In this document: one piece after another, positions 56,663 through 63,754 of the stretch
Layout: every line of letters begins with the position of its first letter
Numbering within the stretch: the stretch's first letter is position 1
Source of the DNA: CAZUYC01 sp964624475
Lineage (GTDB): Bacteria; Myxococcota_A; UBA9160; SMWR01
Direction: 5' to 3'
NCBI GenBank assembly: GCA_964624475.1
Contig: CAZUYC010000118.1
Span: 1 to 64,000 of the forward strand
Length of the DNA stretch: 64,000 nt
Notes under the pieces: generated by a model
Seen by the model: the letters and a program-made list of their open reading frames with translations, nothing else
Database searches by the model: none
What the model was told of the DNA's origin: nothing
Translations under genes and position numbers: made by a program

Positions 56663-56670
56663 GCGGGCTA
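56631..56670. repeat. Repeat family B, short form
   Basis: A 40-bp element with 15-bp perfect inverted repeats TAGCCCGCATGTCTC and GAGACATGCGGGCTA around the loop GCGCCCTGGT. Relative to the 182-bp element it has G-C for A-T at one stem pair (GTCTC/GAGAC against ATCTC/GAGAT), a compensatory change. It supplies the stop codon of the TPR gene (56668) and the start codon of the lipoprotein gene (56662). Confidence 0.85.
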
Positions 56671-58425
56671 GTGGAGCTCCTTGCGGAGGTCCTCGAATTT
56701 CCGGAGCAGCTGCGGCTGCTCGCCTTCGCGGGGCTCGAGGGAGAGCGCCTCCTCGAAATGCTCGAGCGCGGCCTGCTTCTGGTCGAGCAGCAGGTAGGTG
56801 TCGCCGAGGTGCTCGGAGATCACCGGGTCGCCACCGGTGAGGCGGTCGGCGCGCTCGAGCTCGGCGAGCGCCCGTTCGAGGAAGCGCGTCGCCTCGCGCG
56901 AGCGGCCGTGCTGGAGCAGCGGGCGCGCGCGCATGTAGTACACCCAGCCGAGGCTGTCCACGATGAAGCCGTCGTCGGGACGGAGCTCGATCGCCCGGGT
57001 GATCATCCGCTCCGCCTCGTCGAGGCGCACGCCGCGCTCGGCCCAGGTGTAGCCGATGTAGTTGAGCGCGCTCGCGTTGTCCGGGTTGCGCTCGAGGGCG
57101 CGCTGCATGAAGGCGATCGCCTCCTCGGTCCGCCTCGCCTCCCCGTAGACGACGCCGAGGTTGAAGAGCAGCTCGTCGTCGTCGGGGGCCTCGGCGAGCA
57201 GCCGCTCGACGTGCGAGACCGCGCCGTCGAAGTCCCCGGACTTGCCGCGCAGCGTGGCCGCGTAGAGGTCGAGGTCGCGCGAGGGGTCGAGCTTCGACGC
57301 GCGCTCCACCTCGGCGAGGGCGCGGTCGTAGAGCCCGCGCCGCTCGTAGATGGAGGCGATCTGGGTGCGCGCCTCGGCGAAGTGGCTGTGGTCCGGGGGG
57401 ATCGTCTCGAACGCCTGCAGCGCCGCGTCGCCCTCTCCGATCCGGCGCCGCACCACCCCCAGGAAGAAGGCGGCCTCGTACTCGCCCGGACCGGACTCGA
57501 CGGCGCGCTCGAAGAGGTCCTCCGCGGCGCGGAATTGCCGCGCCTCGAAGCGCAGATAGCCGAGGTTCTTCACCGACTGGACGTCCTCGGGATAGCCCTC
57601 GACCACCTGCGCGAAGGTCGCGATCGCACCCTCGAGGTCGTCCTGCGCCATCTGCGCCTCGCCGAGGGCGACCAGCGTCGCGTGGTGGTTCGGATGGGCG
57701 GCGAGGATCTCGCGGTAGAGCTCGACCTCCCGCTCGCCCTGGCCGCGCTCGCGCAGGGAGCGCGCCAGCGCCGTGTAGATGCGCAGGTTGTCGGGGTCGA
57801 GCTCCAGCGCCTGGCGCAGGCTGCGCTCGGCCTCCTCGGACCGGCCCATCTCCTGGTAGACGTTGGCGAGGGCGATGTGCCCGCGCAGCTCCTCGGGCTC
57901 GCGCGCGACGAGCCAGCGGGCGACCGCGAGCGCCTCCTCGAGGCGACCCGACTCGAGGCGGATCTGGTAGAGGAGCCCCGCCGCGTCCGTGTTGAGCGGC
58001 TCGCCCCCCGGCGCGACGAGGAGCGCCTCCGCCGCCGCGGGCTCGCGGCGGATCCGGTGCAGCTGCCCCAGGAAGACCTGCGCCGCCTGGTCGTCGGGAT
58101 CGAGCTCGACGGCCCGCTGCGCGTGCAGCAGCGACTCGTCGAGGCGGCCCTGCTGCGCGAGTCCGGCCGCGAGGCGGCGCCGCAGGTACGCCGACGCGCC
58201 GTCCTTCGCCACGGCCCGCTCGTAGGCGGCGACCGCCTCCTCGGCGCGCCCCTCGAGCGCGAGCTGCTGCGCCACGAGCACGTCGTACTCCGGAGCTGCG
58301 TCCGGACGCACCACGACCTCGGTCGGCTCCGGCCCGGCGCGCAGCGCGGGAAGCCCGAGGGAGGCGCAGCCGAGCGCTCCGGACGCCAGGACCGCGAGCC
58401 AGCCGCTTCCTGCACGCCCGCTCAT
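56668..58425 (-). CDS. TPR-repeat lipoprotein
   Basis: 585 residues. Signal and lipobox ALGC (Cys about 20), then about a dozen tetratricopeptide repeats, for example DQAAQVFLGQLHRIRREPAA, ALANVYQEMGRSEEAERSLRQALELDP and NLGVVYGEARRTEEAIAFMQRALERNP. TPR lipoproteins commonly act as periplasmic assembly scaffolds. ATG at 58425 overlaps the cysC stop (ATGA), and the repeat at its end gives its TAG stop. The close coupling to APS kinase is unexplained. Confidence 0.88.
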   Translation of the reverse strand: MSGRAGSGWLAVLASGALGCASLGLPALRAGPEPTEVVVRPDAAPEYDVLVAQQLALEGRAEEAVAAYERAVAKDGASAYLRRRLAAGLAQQGRLDESLLHAQRAVELDPDDQAAQVFLGQLHRIRREPAAAEALLVAPGGEPLNTDAAGLLYQIRLESGRLEEALAVARWLVAREPEELRGHIALANVYQEMGRSEEAERSLRQALELDPDNLRIYTALARSLRERGQGEREVELYREILAAHPNHHATLVALGEAQMAQDDLEGAIATFAQVVEGYPEDVQSVKNLGYLRFEARQFRAAEDLFERAVESGPGEYEAAFFLGVVRRRIGEGDAALQAFETIPPDHSHFAEARTQIASIYERRGLYDRALAEVERASKLDPSRDLDLYAATLRGKSGDFDGAVSHVERLLAEAPDDDELLFNLGVVYGEARRTEEAIAFMQRALERNPDNASALNYIGYTWAERGVRLDEAERMITRAIELRPDDGFIVDSLGWVYYMRARPLLQHGRSREATRFLERALAELERADRLTGGDPVISEHLGDTYLLLDQKQAALEHFEEALSLEPREGEQPQLLRKFEDLRKELH

Positions 58426-59030
58426 CGCGCGCCCAGGTACCCGTTCTTCTCGAGGTGGGCGACGAGGCTCGCCACGCTCTCCTCGACGCCCTGGCGGTTC
58501 GTGTCGAGCACGAGCTCGGGCCGCTCCGGGGCCTCGTACGGCGCGGAGATCCCGGTGAACTCGGGGATCTCGCCCTTGCGGGCGCGCTGGTAGAGCCCCT
58601 TCACGTCCCGCGACTCGCAGGTCTCGACGCTGGCCGAGACGTGCACCTCGACGAAGTCGCCCGGCGCGAAGAGCGAGCGCACGCCGTCGCGGTCGGAGCG
58701 GTACGGGGAGATGAAGGAGGTCATCGCGATCACGCCGGCCTCGCTGAAGAGCTTCGCGACCTCGCCGATGCGGCGGATGTTCTCGGTGCGGTCCGCGGGG
58801 CTGAAGCCGAGGTTCTTGTTCAGGCCGTGGCGGATGTTGTCGCCATCGAGCACGTAGGCGAGTCGCCCGCGGCGCACCAGCTCGCGCTCGGCGCCCACCG
58901 CGATGGTCGACTTGCCGGAGCCGGAGAGGCCCGTGAGCCACACGGTCGCGCCCTTTTGACCGAGCAGGCGCTCCCGCTCGTTGCGGGTCACGTGGCTCGC
59001 GTGCCAGGTGATGTTGCGCGCCTCGGCCAC
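58422..59030 (-). CDS. cysC: Adenylyl-sulfate (APS) kinase
   Basis: 202-residue enzyme phosphorylating APS to PAPS. Walker A is WLTGLSGSGKSTIAVG; the substrate motif is RHGLNKNLGFSPADRTENIRRIGEVAKLF; FISPYRSDRDGVRSLF and IPEFTGISAPYEAPERPEL are diagnostic. No ATP sulfurylase or PAPS reductase gene is adjacent. PAPS may serve sulfation of a surface glycan or assimilation; context with glycosyltransferases hints at the former but is only inference. It overlaps the TPR gene by 4 bp. Confidence 0.94.
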   Translation of the reverse strand: MAEARNITWHASHVTRNERERLLGQKGATVWLTGLSGSGKSTIAVGAERELVRRGRLAYVLDGDNIRHGLNKNLGFSPADRTENIRRIGEVAKLFSEAGVIAMTSFISPYRSDRDGVRSLFAPGDFVEVHVSASVETCESRDVKGLYQRARKGEIPEFTGISAPYEAPERPELVLDTNRQGVEESVASLVAHLEKNGYLGAR

Positions 59031-59097
59031 CGGTCGTGCCTCCGCCCCTATGGGTGGCTTCCAAGCGTAGCGCGGCTCGCGGGGGCCGGGCCCGGGT

Positions 59098-60339
59098 TCA
59101 GGTTCCGGCCACGGGACCGAGGCGAGCCACGCCGGCGCGCCGCGCCCGAAGCCCGCCGACCTCCTGGATCAGTCGGTCGGCGAGCCGGTCCACCTGGGCC
59201 TGCGTGTTGGAGCGGCCGAGTCCCACGCGCAGCGCGCCGCGAGCGAGCGAATCCGGGAGCCCGAGCGCCCGCAGCACGTGGCTCGGCTCGCCCGACCCCG
59301 AGGCGCAGGCCGAGCCCGCCGAGAGCGCGAACTCGCGCAGCGACGCGATCAGCGCATCGGCCTCGACGCCCTCGAAGGCGACGTGGAGGTTGCCGGGGAG
59401 GCGGCGCTGCGCGTGACCGTTGCAACGCACGCCGGGAAGGCCGGCCGAGAGCCTGGCCCAGAGCCGGTCGCGGAGCTCGGCGAGCCGCCCGGCCTCGGCG
59501 TCCTGGTCCTCGAGGCAGAGCTCGACGGCGCGCGCGAAGCCGACGATCAGCGGCACCGGGAGCGTCCCCGAGCGGCGACCTCGCTCGTGGCCGCCGCCGT
59601 GCAGCAGGGGCTCGAGCCGCAGGCGCGGCCTCGGGCCCGAGGGGCTCCGCTCGCCTTCGGCTCGCTGCGCGCTTCGCTTGCGCCTCACATAGAGCGCGCC
59701 GATCCCCTTCGGGCCGTAGAGCTTGTGCGCGCAGAACGAGAGCAGGTCGACGCCGAGCCCCTCGACGTCGATCGGGATCTTGCCCACCGCCTGCGCCGCG
59801 TCGCTGTGCAGCGGAACCCCCTGCCGCCGACACAGCGCTCCGATCGCCTCGAGCGGCTGGAGGACGCCGATCTCGCTGTTGGCCGCGCCCACGGAGACGA
59901 GCCGCGTGCCCTCGTCGAGGGCGGCGCCGACGGCCTCGGGGTCGAGGAGCCCGTCGGAGCCGACCGGGAGCACGCGTACCTCGAAGCCCTCCGCGGCGAG
60001 GGAGCGGCAGGTGTCGAGCACCGCCGGGTGCTCGATCGCGCTGGTCACGATGCGCCCGCCGCGGCCGCGCTGGGCGCGCGCCACGCCCTGGATCGCGAGG
60101 TTGTCGCTCTCGGTCGTCCCGCTCGTGAAGACGATCTCGGCGGGCTCCGCCGCCCCGATGGCGCGCGCGATCCGCTCGCGGGCGTCTTCGACCGCGGCGT
60201 CCGCCTCCCAGCCGTAGCGGTGGGTCGCGCTCGCCGGGTTTCCGAAGCGCTCGCTCCACCAGGGCGCCATCGCCTCGACCACGCGCGGGTCCGTGGGCGT
60301 CGTCGCATGGTGGTCGAAGTAGATCGGAAGCTCGGGCAC
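59098..60339 (-). CDS. iscS: Cysteine desulfurase IscS/NifS with in-frame repeat insertion
   Basis: 413-residue PLP enzyme supplying sulphur for Fe-S clusters and thionucleosides. Motifs: IYFDHHATTPTDPRV, FTSGTTESDNLAIQGV, HSDAAQAVGKI, the PLP lysine in SFCAHKLYGPKGIGALYV, and the mobile loop with catalytic cysteine SAGSACASGSGEPSHVL. After GALYVRR comes KRSAQRAEGERSPSG, a translated family C repeat, before LEPLLHGGGHERGRRSGTLPVPL; ordinary IscS runs straight on. The insertion is on a surface hairpin near the substrate channel entrance. iscA is encoded upstream on the same strand. Confidence 0.94.
   Translation of the reverse strand: MPELPIYFDHHATTPTDPRVVEAMAPWWSERFGNPASATHRYGWEADAAVEDARERIARAIGAAEPAEIVFTSGTTESDNLAIQGVARAQRGRGGRIVTSAIEHPAVLDTCRSLAAEGFEVRVLPVGSDGLLDPEAVGAALDEGTRLVSVGAANSEIGVLQPLEAIGALCRRQGVPLHSDAAQAVGKIPIDVEGLGVDLLSFCAHKLYGPKGIGALYVRRKRSAQRAEGERSPSGPRPRLRLEPLLHGGGHERGRRSGTLPVPLIVGFARAVELCLEDQDAEAGRLAELRDRLWARLSAGLPGVRCNGHAQRRLPGNLHVAFEGVEADALIASLREFALSAGSACASGSGEPSHVLRALGLPDSLARGALRVGLGRSNTQAQVDRLADRLIQEVGGLRARRAGVARLGPVAGT
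59634..59682 (-). repeat. Repeat family C copy inside iscS
   Basis: Sense-strand copy in the same frame as the tsaD copy (KRSAQRA-GERS), adding roughly 15 codons. Confidence 0.85.
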
Positions 60340-60358
60340 GATTTGCCCCGCAGAAGGT

Positions 60359-60460
60359 CAGGCAAGCCGGAAGGACAGGCAAGCGGCAGAAGGCCGCGCG
60401 CAGCGAGCCGCAGGCGAGCGGAGCTGGCAACAGCGCTCGGATCCTCGCAACGTCCTCGAA
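60359..60460 (+). repeat. Repeat family C copy with 3' tail unit between iscS and iscA
   Basis: The core (60389-60423) is followed by a 37-bp tail, GGCAACAGCGCTCGGATCCT then CGCAACGTCCTCGAA, which also occurs twice near 61 kb. The tail abuts the stop codon of the minus-strand iscA gene (60461). Confidence 0.8.
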
Positions 60461-60793
60461 CTACGCGCCGAAGGACTCGCCGCAGCCGCAGGTGGTCTTG
60501 GCATTGGGATTGACCATCTTGAAGCCGCTCTCCTGGAGCGTGTCGGCGAAGTCGAGGATCGTGCCCACGAGGTAGAGGGCGCTCTTCTCGTCGACGACCA
60601 CGCGAACCGACCCGGCCTCGAGCGTCGTGTCGCCCTCGCGCAGGCGATCGTCGAAGGCGAGCTCGTAGCGCAGGCCCGAGCATCCTCCGCCCACCACCTT
60701 GAGGCGCAGGGCGTGCGTGGCGAGCTTGCCCTCCTTCGTCAGGAGGTCGCGGATGCGCTCGGAGGCGGCCTCGGAAACCTGGATCAGCGGCAT
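60461..60793 (-). CDS. iscA: Iron-sulfur cluster assembly protein IscA/ErpA
   Basis: 110-residue A-type Fe-S carrier. The three conserved cysteines are in VVGGGCSGLRYEL (Cys about 36) and TTCGCGESF near the C-terminus. FDDRLREGDTTLEAGSVRVVVDEKSALYL is typical. ATG at 60793 begins the domain. Adjacent to iscS, supporting a minimal Fe-S assembly group; iscU and iscR are not in the window. Confidence 0.94.
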   Translation of the reverse strand: MPLIQVSEAASERIRDLLTKEGKLATHALRLKVVGGGCSGLRYELAFDDRLREGDTTLEAGSVRVVVDEKSALYLVGTILDFADTLQESGFKMVNPNAKTTCGCGESFGA

Positions 60794-60885
60794 CGAGTCC
60801 TCTCCCCGCTCTCCCCGCTCTCCCCGCGGGCGGCGCGGCGCCCGGGCGGGCGATGCCTGCAAGGATAGGCGCGGGTGGCCGTCAC

Positions 60886-61083
60886 GCAAGCGGCCGAGGG
60901 GGCCGGAGCTCCTGTGGAGCTCGGCCCGCAGCGAGCCGAAGGCGCACGGAGCAGGCAACCACCCCTCGACTCCTCGCAACGTCCTCGAACCAGGCAGGCG
61001 ACCGAAGGTCGCGCGCAGCGAGCCGAAGGCGAGCGGAGCAGGCAACCACCGCCCGGTTCGTCGCAACGTCCTCGGACCGGGCG
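60886..61083 (+). repeat. Repeat family C array with two copies and two tail units
   Basis: First copy 60886-60950 with the GGAGCTCC-TGT-GGAGCTC module, then a tail with CGCAACGTCCTCGAAC, then a second copy with a perfect GCGACC-GAA-GGTCGC hairpin (60998-61012) and a second tail that abuts the stop codon of the minus-strand tlyA gene (61084). The 290-bp gap 60794-61083 also holds three CTCTCCCCGC repeats at 60800-60829 and no gene. Confidence 0.85.
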
Positions 61084-61869
61084 TCAGCGCGCTCCGGGAC
61101 GCGAGGGGCGCAGCCACAGGAAGACCTCGCGGTTGCCGCGCGGCCCGGCCAGCCGCGACTCCGCCTCTCCGGCGACGCCATAGCCGAGCGCGACCGCCGC
61201 CTCGCGCACCGCGCAAACCACCTCGGCGCGAAGCTGCGGGTCGCGCACCACTCCGCCCTTCCCGACCCGATCGCGCCCGACCTCGAAGTTCGGCTTCACC
61301 AGCACGAGCAGGTCGGCCGCGGGCGCGATCTCGCGCAGCCGGGGCAGGACGAGGCGCAGCGAGATGAACGCGAGGTCGACGGTCGCGAGCTCGACGGGGC
61401 CGCCGAGCGCCGACGCCTCGAGGCGGCGCACGTTGGTGCGCTCGAGGACGCGGACGCGCGGGTCGCCGCGCAGGCGTGGGTCGAGCTGCCCGTAGCCGAC
61501 GTCGACGGCCACGACCTCGCGCGCGCCCGCCTGGAGCAGGCAATCGGTGAAGCCGCCGGTCGAGGCCCCGAGGTCGAGGCAGCGCCGCCCCGCCGGGTCG
61601 ACCCCCAGGTCCTCGAGCGCGCCGGCGAGCTTCTCGCCGCCCCGGGAGGCGAAGCGCCGCGCGTCCCCGCGCACCCGCAGCCGCGCCGCCGGCCCGACGC
61701 GGACTCCGGGCTTCTCGACCGGGACGTCGTCGACCAGGACCCGACCGGCGCGGATCAGCGCCTCGGCCCGGCTGCGCGTCGGAGCGAGGCCGAGCTCGAC
61801 GAGGCGCTCGTCGAGGCGCGCTCCGGCCGCACGGCGGCCCCCGCCCGGTTTGCTAGCGCCCGGCGGCAC
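61084..61869 (-). CDS. tlyA: TlyA-type rRNA 2'-O-methyltransferase (hemolysin-A family)
   Basis: 261 residues. N-terminal S4 RNA-binding domain (ARLDERLVELGLAPTRSRAEALIRAGRVLVDD) followed by an FtsJ-like methyltransferase: RCLDLGASTGGFTDCLLQAGA (SAM site), VVAVDVGYGQLDPRLR, and LVKPNFEVGRDRVGKGGVVRD. TlyA methylates ribose of 16S/23S rRNA. Its 5' end overlaps the dxs 3' end by 17 bp, so it is cotranscribed with dxs. Confidence 0.93.
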   Translation of the reverse strand: MPPGASKPGGGRRAAGARLDERLVELGLAPTRSRAEALIRAGRVLVDDVPVEKPGVRVGPAARLRVRGDARRFASRGGEKLAGALEDLGVDPAGRRCLDLGASTGGFTDCLLQAGAREVVAVDVGYGQLDPRLRGDPRVRVLERTNVRRLEASALGGPVELATVDLAFISLRLVLPRLREIAPAADLLVLVKPNFEVGRDRVGKGGVVRDPQLRAEVVCAVREAAVALGYGVAGEAESRLAGPRGNREVFLWLRPSRPGAR

Positions 61870-63754
61870 GCGCGGCGGCCACGGCCGCGCGCACGGCGCG
61901 CGCGATCCCGGCCGCGTCGAGGCCGAGCCCGGCCAGCACCTCGGCCGGGTCTCCGTGCTCGACGATCCGGTCCGGGACGCCGAGGCAAGCGACCGGCACC
62001 GCGAGGCCGGCCGCGGCGATCGCCTCGAGCACGGCGCCGCCGAAGCCGCCCAGGGCGGCGTGCTCCTCGACGGTCACGAGCACCCCGCAGCGGCGGGCGA
62101 GCGCGGTGATCCGCTCCGCGTCGAGCGGCTTCACGAAGCGGGCGTTCAGCACCGCGACCGAGAGGCCCTCCGCGGCGAGCTCCGCCGCCGCCTCGAGCGC
62201 GGGGTGGACCATCGAGCCGAGCGCCAGGATCGCGGCGTCCCCACCGTCGCGAAGCAGCTCGGCGCGACCGATCGGCAATGCCTTGAGCTCCGGGTCGAGC
62301 GGCACCCCGACCCCCGCGCCGCGCGGGAAGCGCACCGCCGCCGGGCCCGGGTGCTCGATGGCCGTCACCAGCATGTGTCGGAGCTCGTTCTCGTCCTTCG
62401 GCGCCATCACCAGCATGTTCGGCAGCGCCCGCAGGTACGCGAGGTCGTAGAAGCCCTGGTGGGTGGCGCCGTCGGCGCCGACCACGCCGGCGCGGTCGAG
62501 CGCGAAGGTCACGTCGAGGTTCTGCAGGCAGATGTCGTGCACCACCTGGTCGTAGGCGCGCTGGAGGAAGGTCGAGTAGATCGCCGGCACCGGCTTCATC
62601 CCCTCGGCTGCGAGCCCGGCGGCGAAGGTCACCGCGTGCTGCTCGGCGATCCCCACGTCGTAGAAGCGGTCGGGGAAGGCCTCCCGGAAGCGGTCGAGGC
62701 CGGTGCCGTCGGCCATCGCCGCGGTGATGCCGACGATGCGCGGATCCTCGCGCGCCAGGTGGATCAGGGTATCGGCGAAGACGTCCTGGTAGCGCGGCGG
62801 CCCGGGGCGCGAGGGCCGGAAGCGCCCGGACTCCACCTCGAAGGCGCCGACGCCGTGGTAGCGGTAGGGGTCCTGCTGCGCGGGGTCGTAGCCGTAGCCC
62901 TTGGCCGTCAGGGCGTGGACCAGGATCGGGCCCTCGCCGGAGAGGATCATCTGGCGCACGTTCGCGAAGGTCTCGAGCACCACGTCGAGCCGGTTGCCCT
63001 GGATCGGCCCCACGTAGCGGAACGAGAGCGCCTCGAAGAGCATGCCGGGCGAGAAGAAGACCTTGAGCGACTCCTCGACCTTGTGCGCCCAGTGGAGCAT
63101 GTCGCCGGGAAGGCTCTGCAGGAACTCGCGGGCGAAGCCCTTCATGCGCCGCACCAGCGGCATCGAGAGCTTGCGCGAGAGGTAGGACGAGAGCGCGCCC
63201 ACGTTGGGCGAGATCGACATCTCGTTGTCGTTCAGCACCACGATGAGGTTGCGCTGCCGGAGGTGGCCGGCGTGGTTCAGGGCCTCGAAGGCCATGCCCG
63301 CCGTCATGCCGCCGTCGCCGATCAGCGCGATCGCGCAGCCGGCGCGGCCCTGGTGCTGCATGGCGCGCGCCATGCCGAGCGCCGCGGAGATCGAGGTCCC
63401 GGCGTGCCCGGCCCCGAAGTGGTCGTAGGGCGACTCCGAGCGGCGCAGGAACTTCGCGATCCCGTCCGCCTTGCCGATGCGGTCGAAGCCCTCGCGCCGG
63501 CCCGTCAGCATCTTGTGCGAATAGCCCTGGTGTCCGACGTCGAGGACGAGCCGGTCGCGGGGCGTGTCGAAGACGGCGTGGATCGCGACGAGGAGCTCCA
63601 CGGCGCCGAGGCTCGAGGCCAGGTGGCCGCCCGTGCGCGAGACCCGCTGCACGATCTCCTCGCGGATCTCGGCCGCGACCTGCGCCAGCTTCTCGCGCGG
63701 CAGGCGGCGCAGGTCCTCGGGCGAGCGGATCCCCGGGAGGAGCGCCTCGCTCAT
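61853..63754 (-). CDS. dxs: 1-deoxy-D-xylulose-5-phosphate synthase
   Basis: 633-residue TPP enzyme, first step of the MEP isoprenoid pathway. Domains: HLASSLGAVELLVAIHAVFDTP, the TPP site IGDGGMTAGMAFEALNHAG...NDNEMSIS, the transketolase-type GTGLDRFREAFPDRFYDVGIAEQHAVTFAAGLA, and the C-terminal domain with VTVEEHAALGGFGGAV. Length is standard. It overlaps the ispA end by 4 bp upstream and tlyA downstream, giving the operon ispA-dxs-tlyA. Confidence 0.97.
   Translation of the reverse strand: MSEALLPGIRSPEDLRRLPREKLAQVAAEIREEIVQRVSRTGGHLASSLGAVELLVAIHAVFDTPRDRLVLDVGHQGYSHKMLTGRREGFDRIGKADGIAKFLRRSESPYDHFGAGHAGTSISAALGMARAMQHQGRAGCAIALIGDGGMTAGMAFEALNHAGHLRQRNLIVVLNDNEMSISPNVGALSSYLSRKLSMPLVRRMKGFAREFLQSLPGDMLHWAHKVEESLKVFFSPGMLFEALSFRYVGPIQGNRLDVVLETFANVRQMILSGEGPILVHALTAKGYGYDPAQQDPYRYHGVGAFEVESGRFRPSRPGPPRYQDVFADTLIHLAREDPRIVGITAAMADGTGLDRFREAFPDRFYDVGIAEQHAVTFAAGLAAEGMKPVPAIYSTFLQRAYDQVVHDICLQNLDVTFALDRAGVVGADGATHQGFYDLAYLRALPNMLVMAPKDENELRHMLVTAIEHPGPAAVRFPRGAGVGVPLDPELKALPIGRAELLRDGGDAAILALGSMVHPALEAAAELAAEGLSVAVLNARFVKPLDAERITALARRCGVLVTVEEHAALGGFGGAVLEAIAAAGLAVPVACLGVPDRIVEHGDPAEVLAGLGLDAAGIARAVRAAVAAARAAGR

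Noticed and set aside
60800..60829. Three CTCTCCCCGC repeats upstream of iscA
   Set aside because: A simple short tandem repeat with no further structure.
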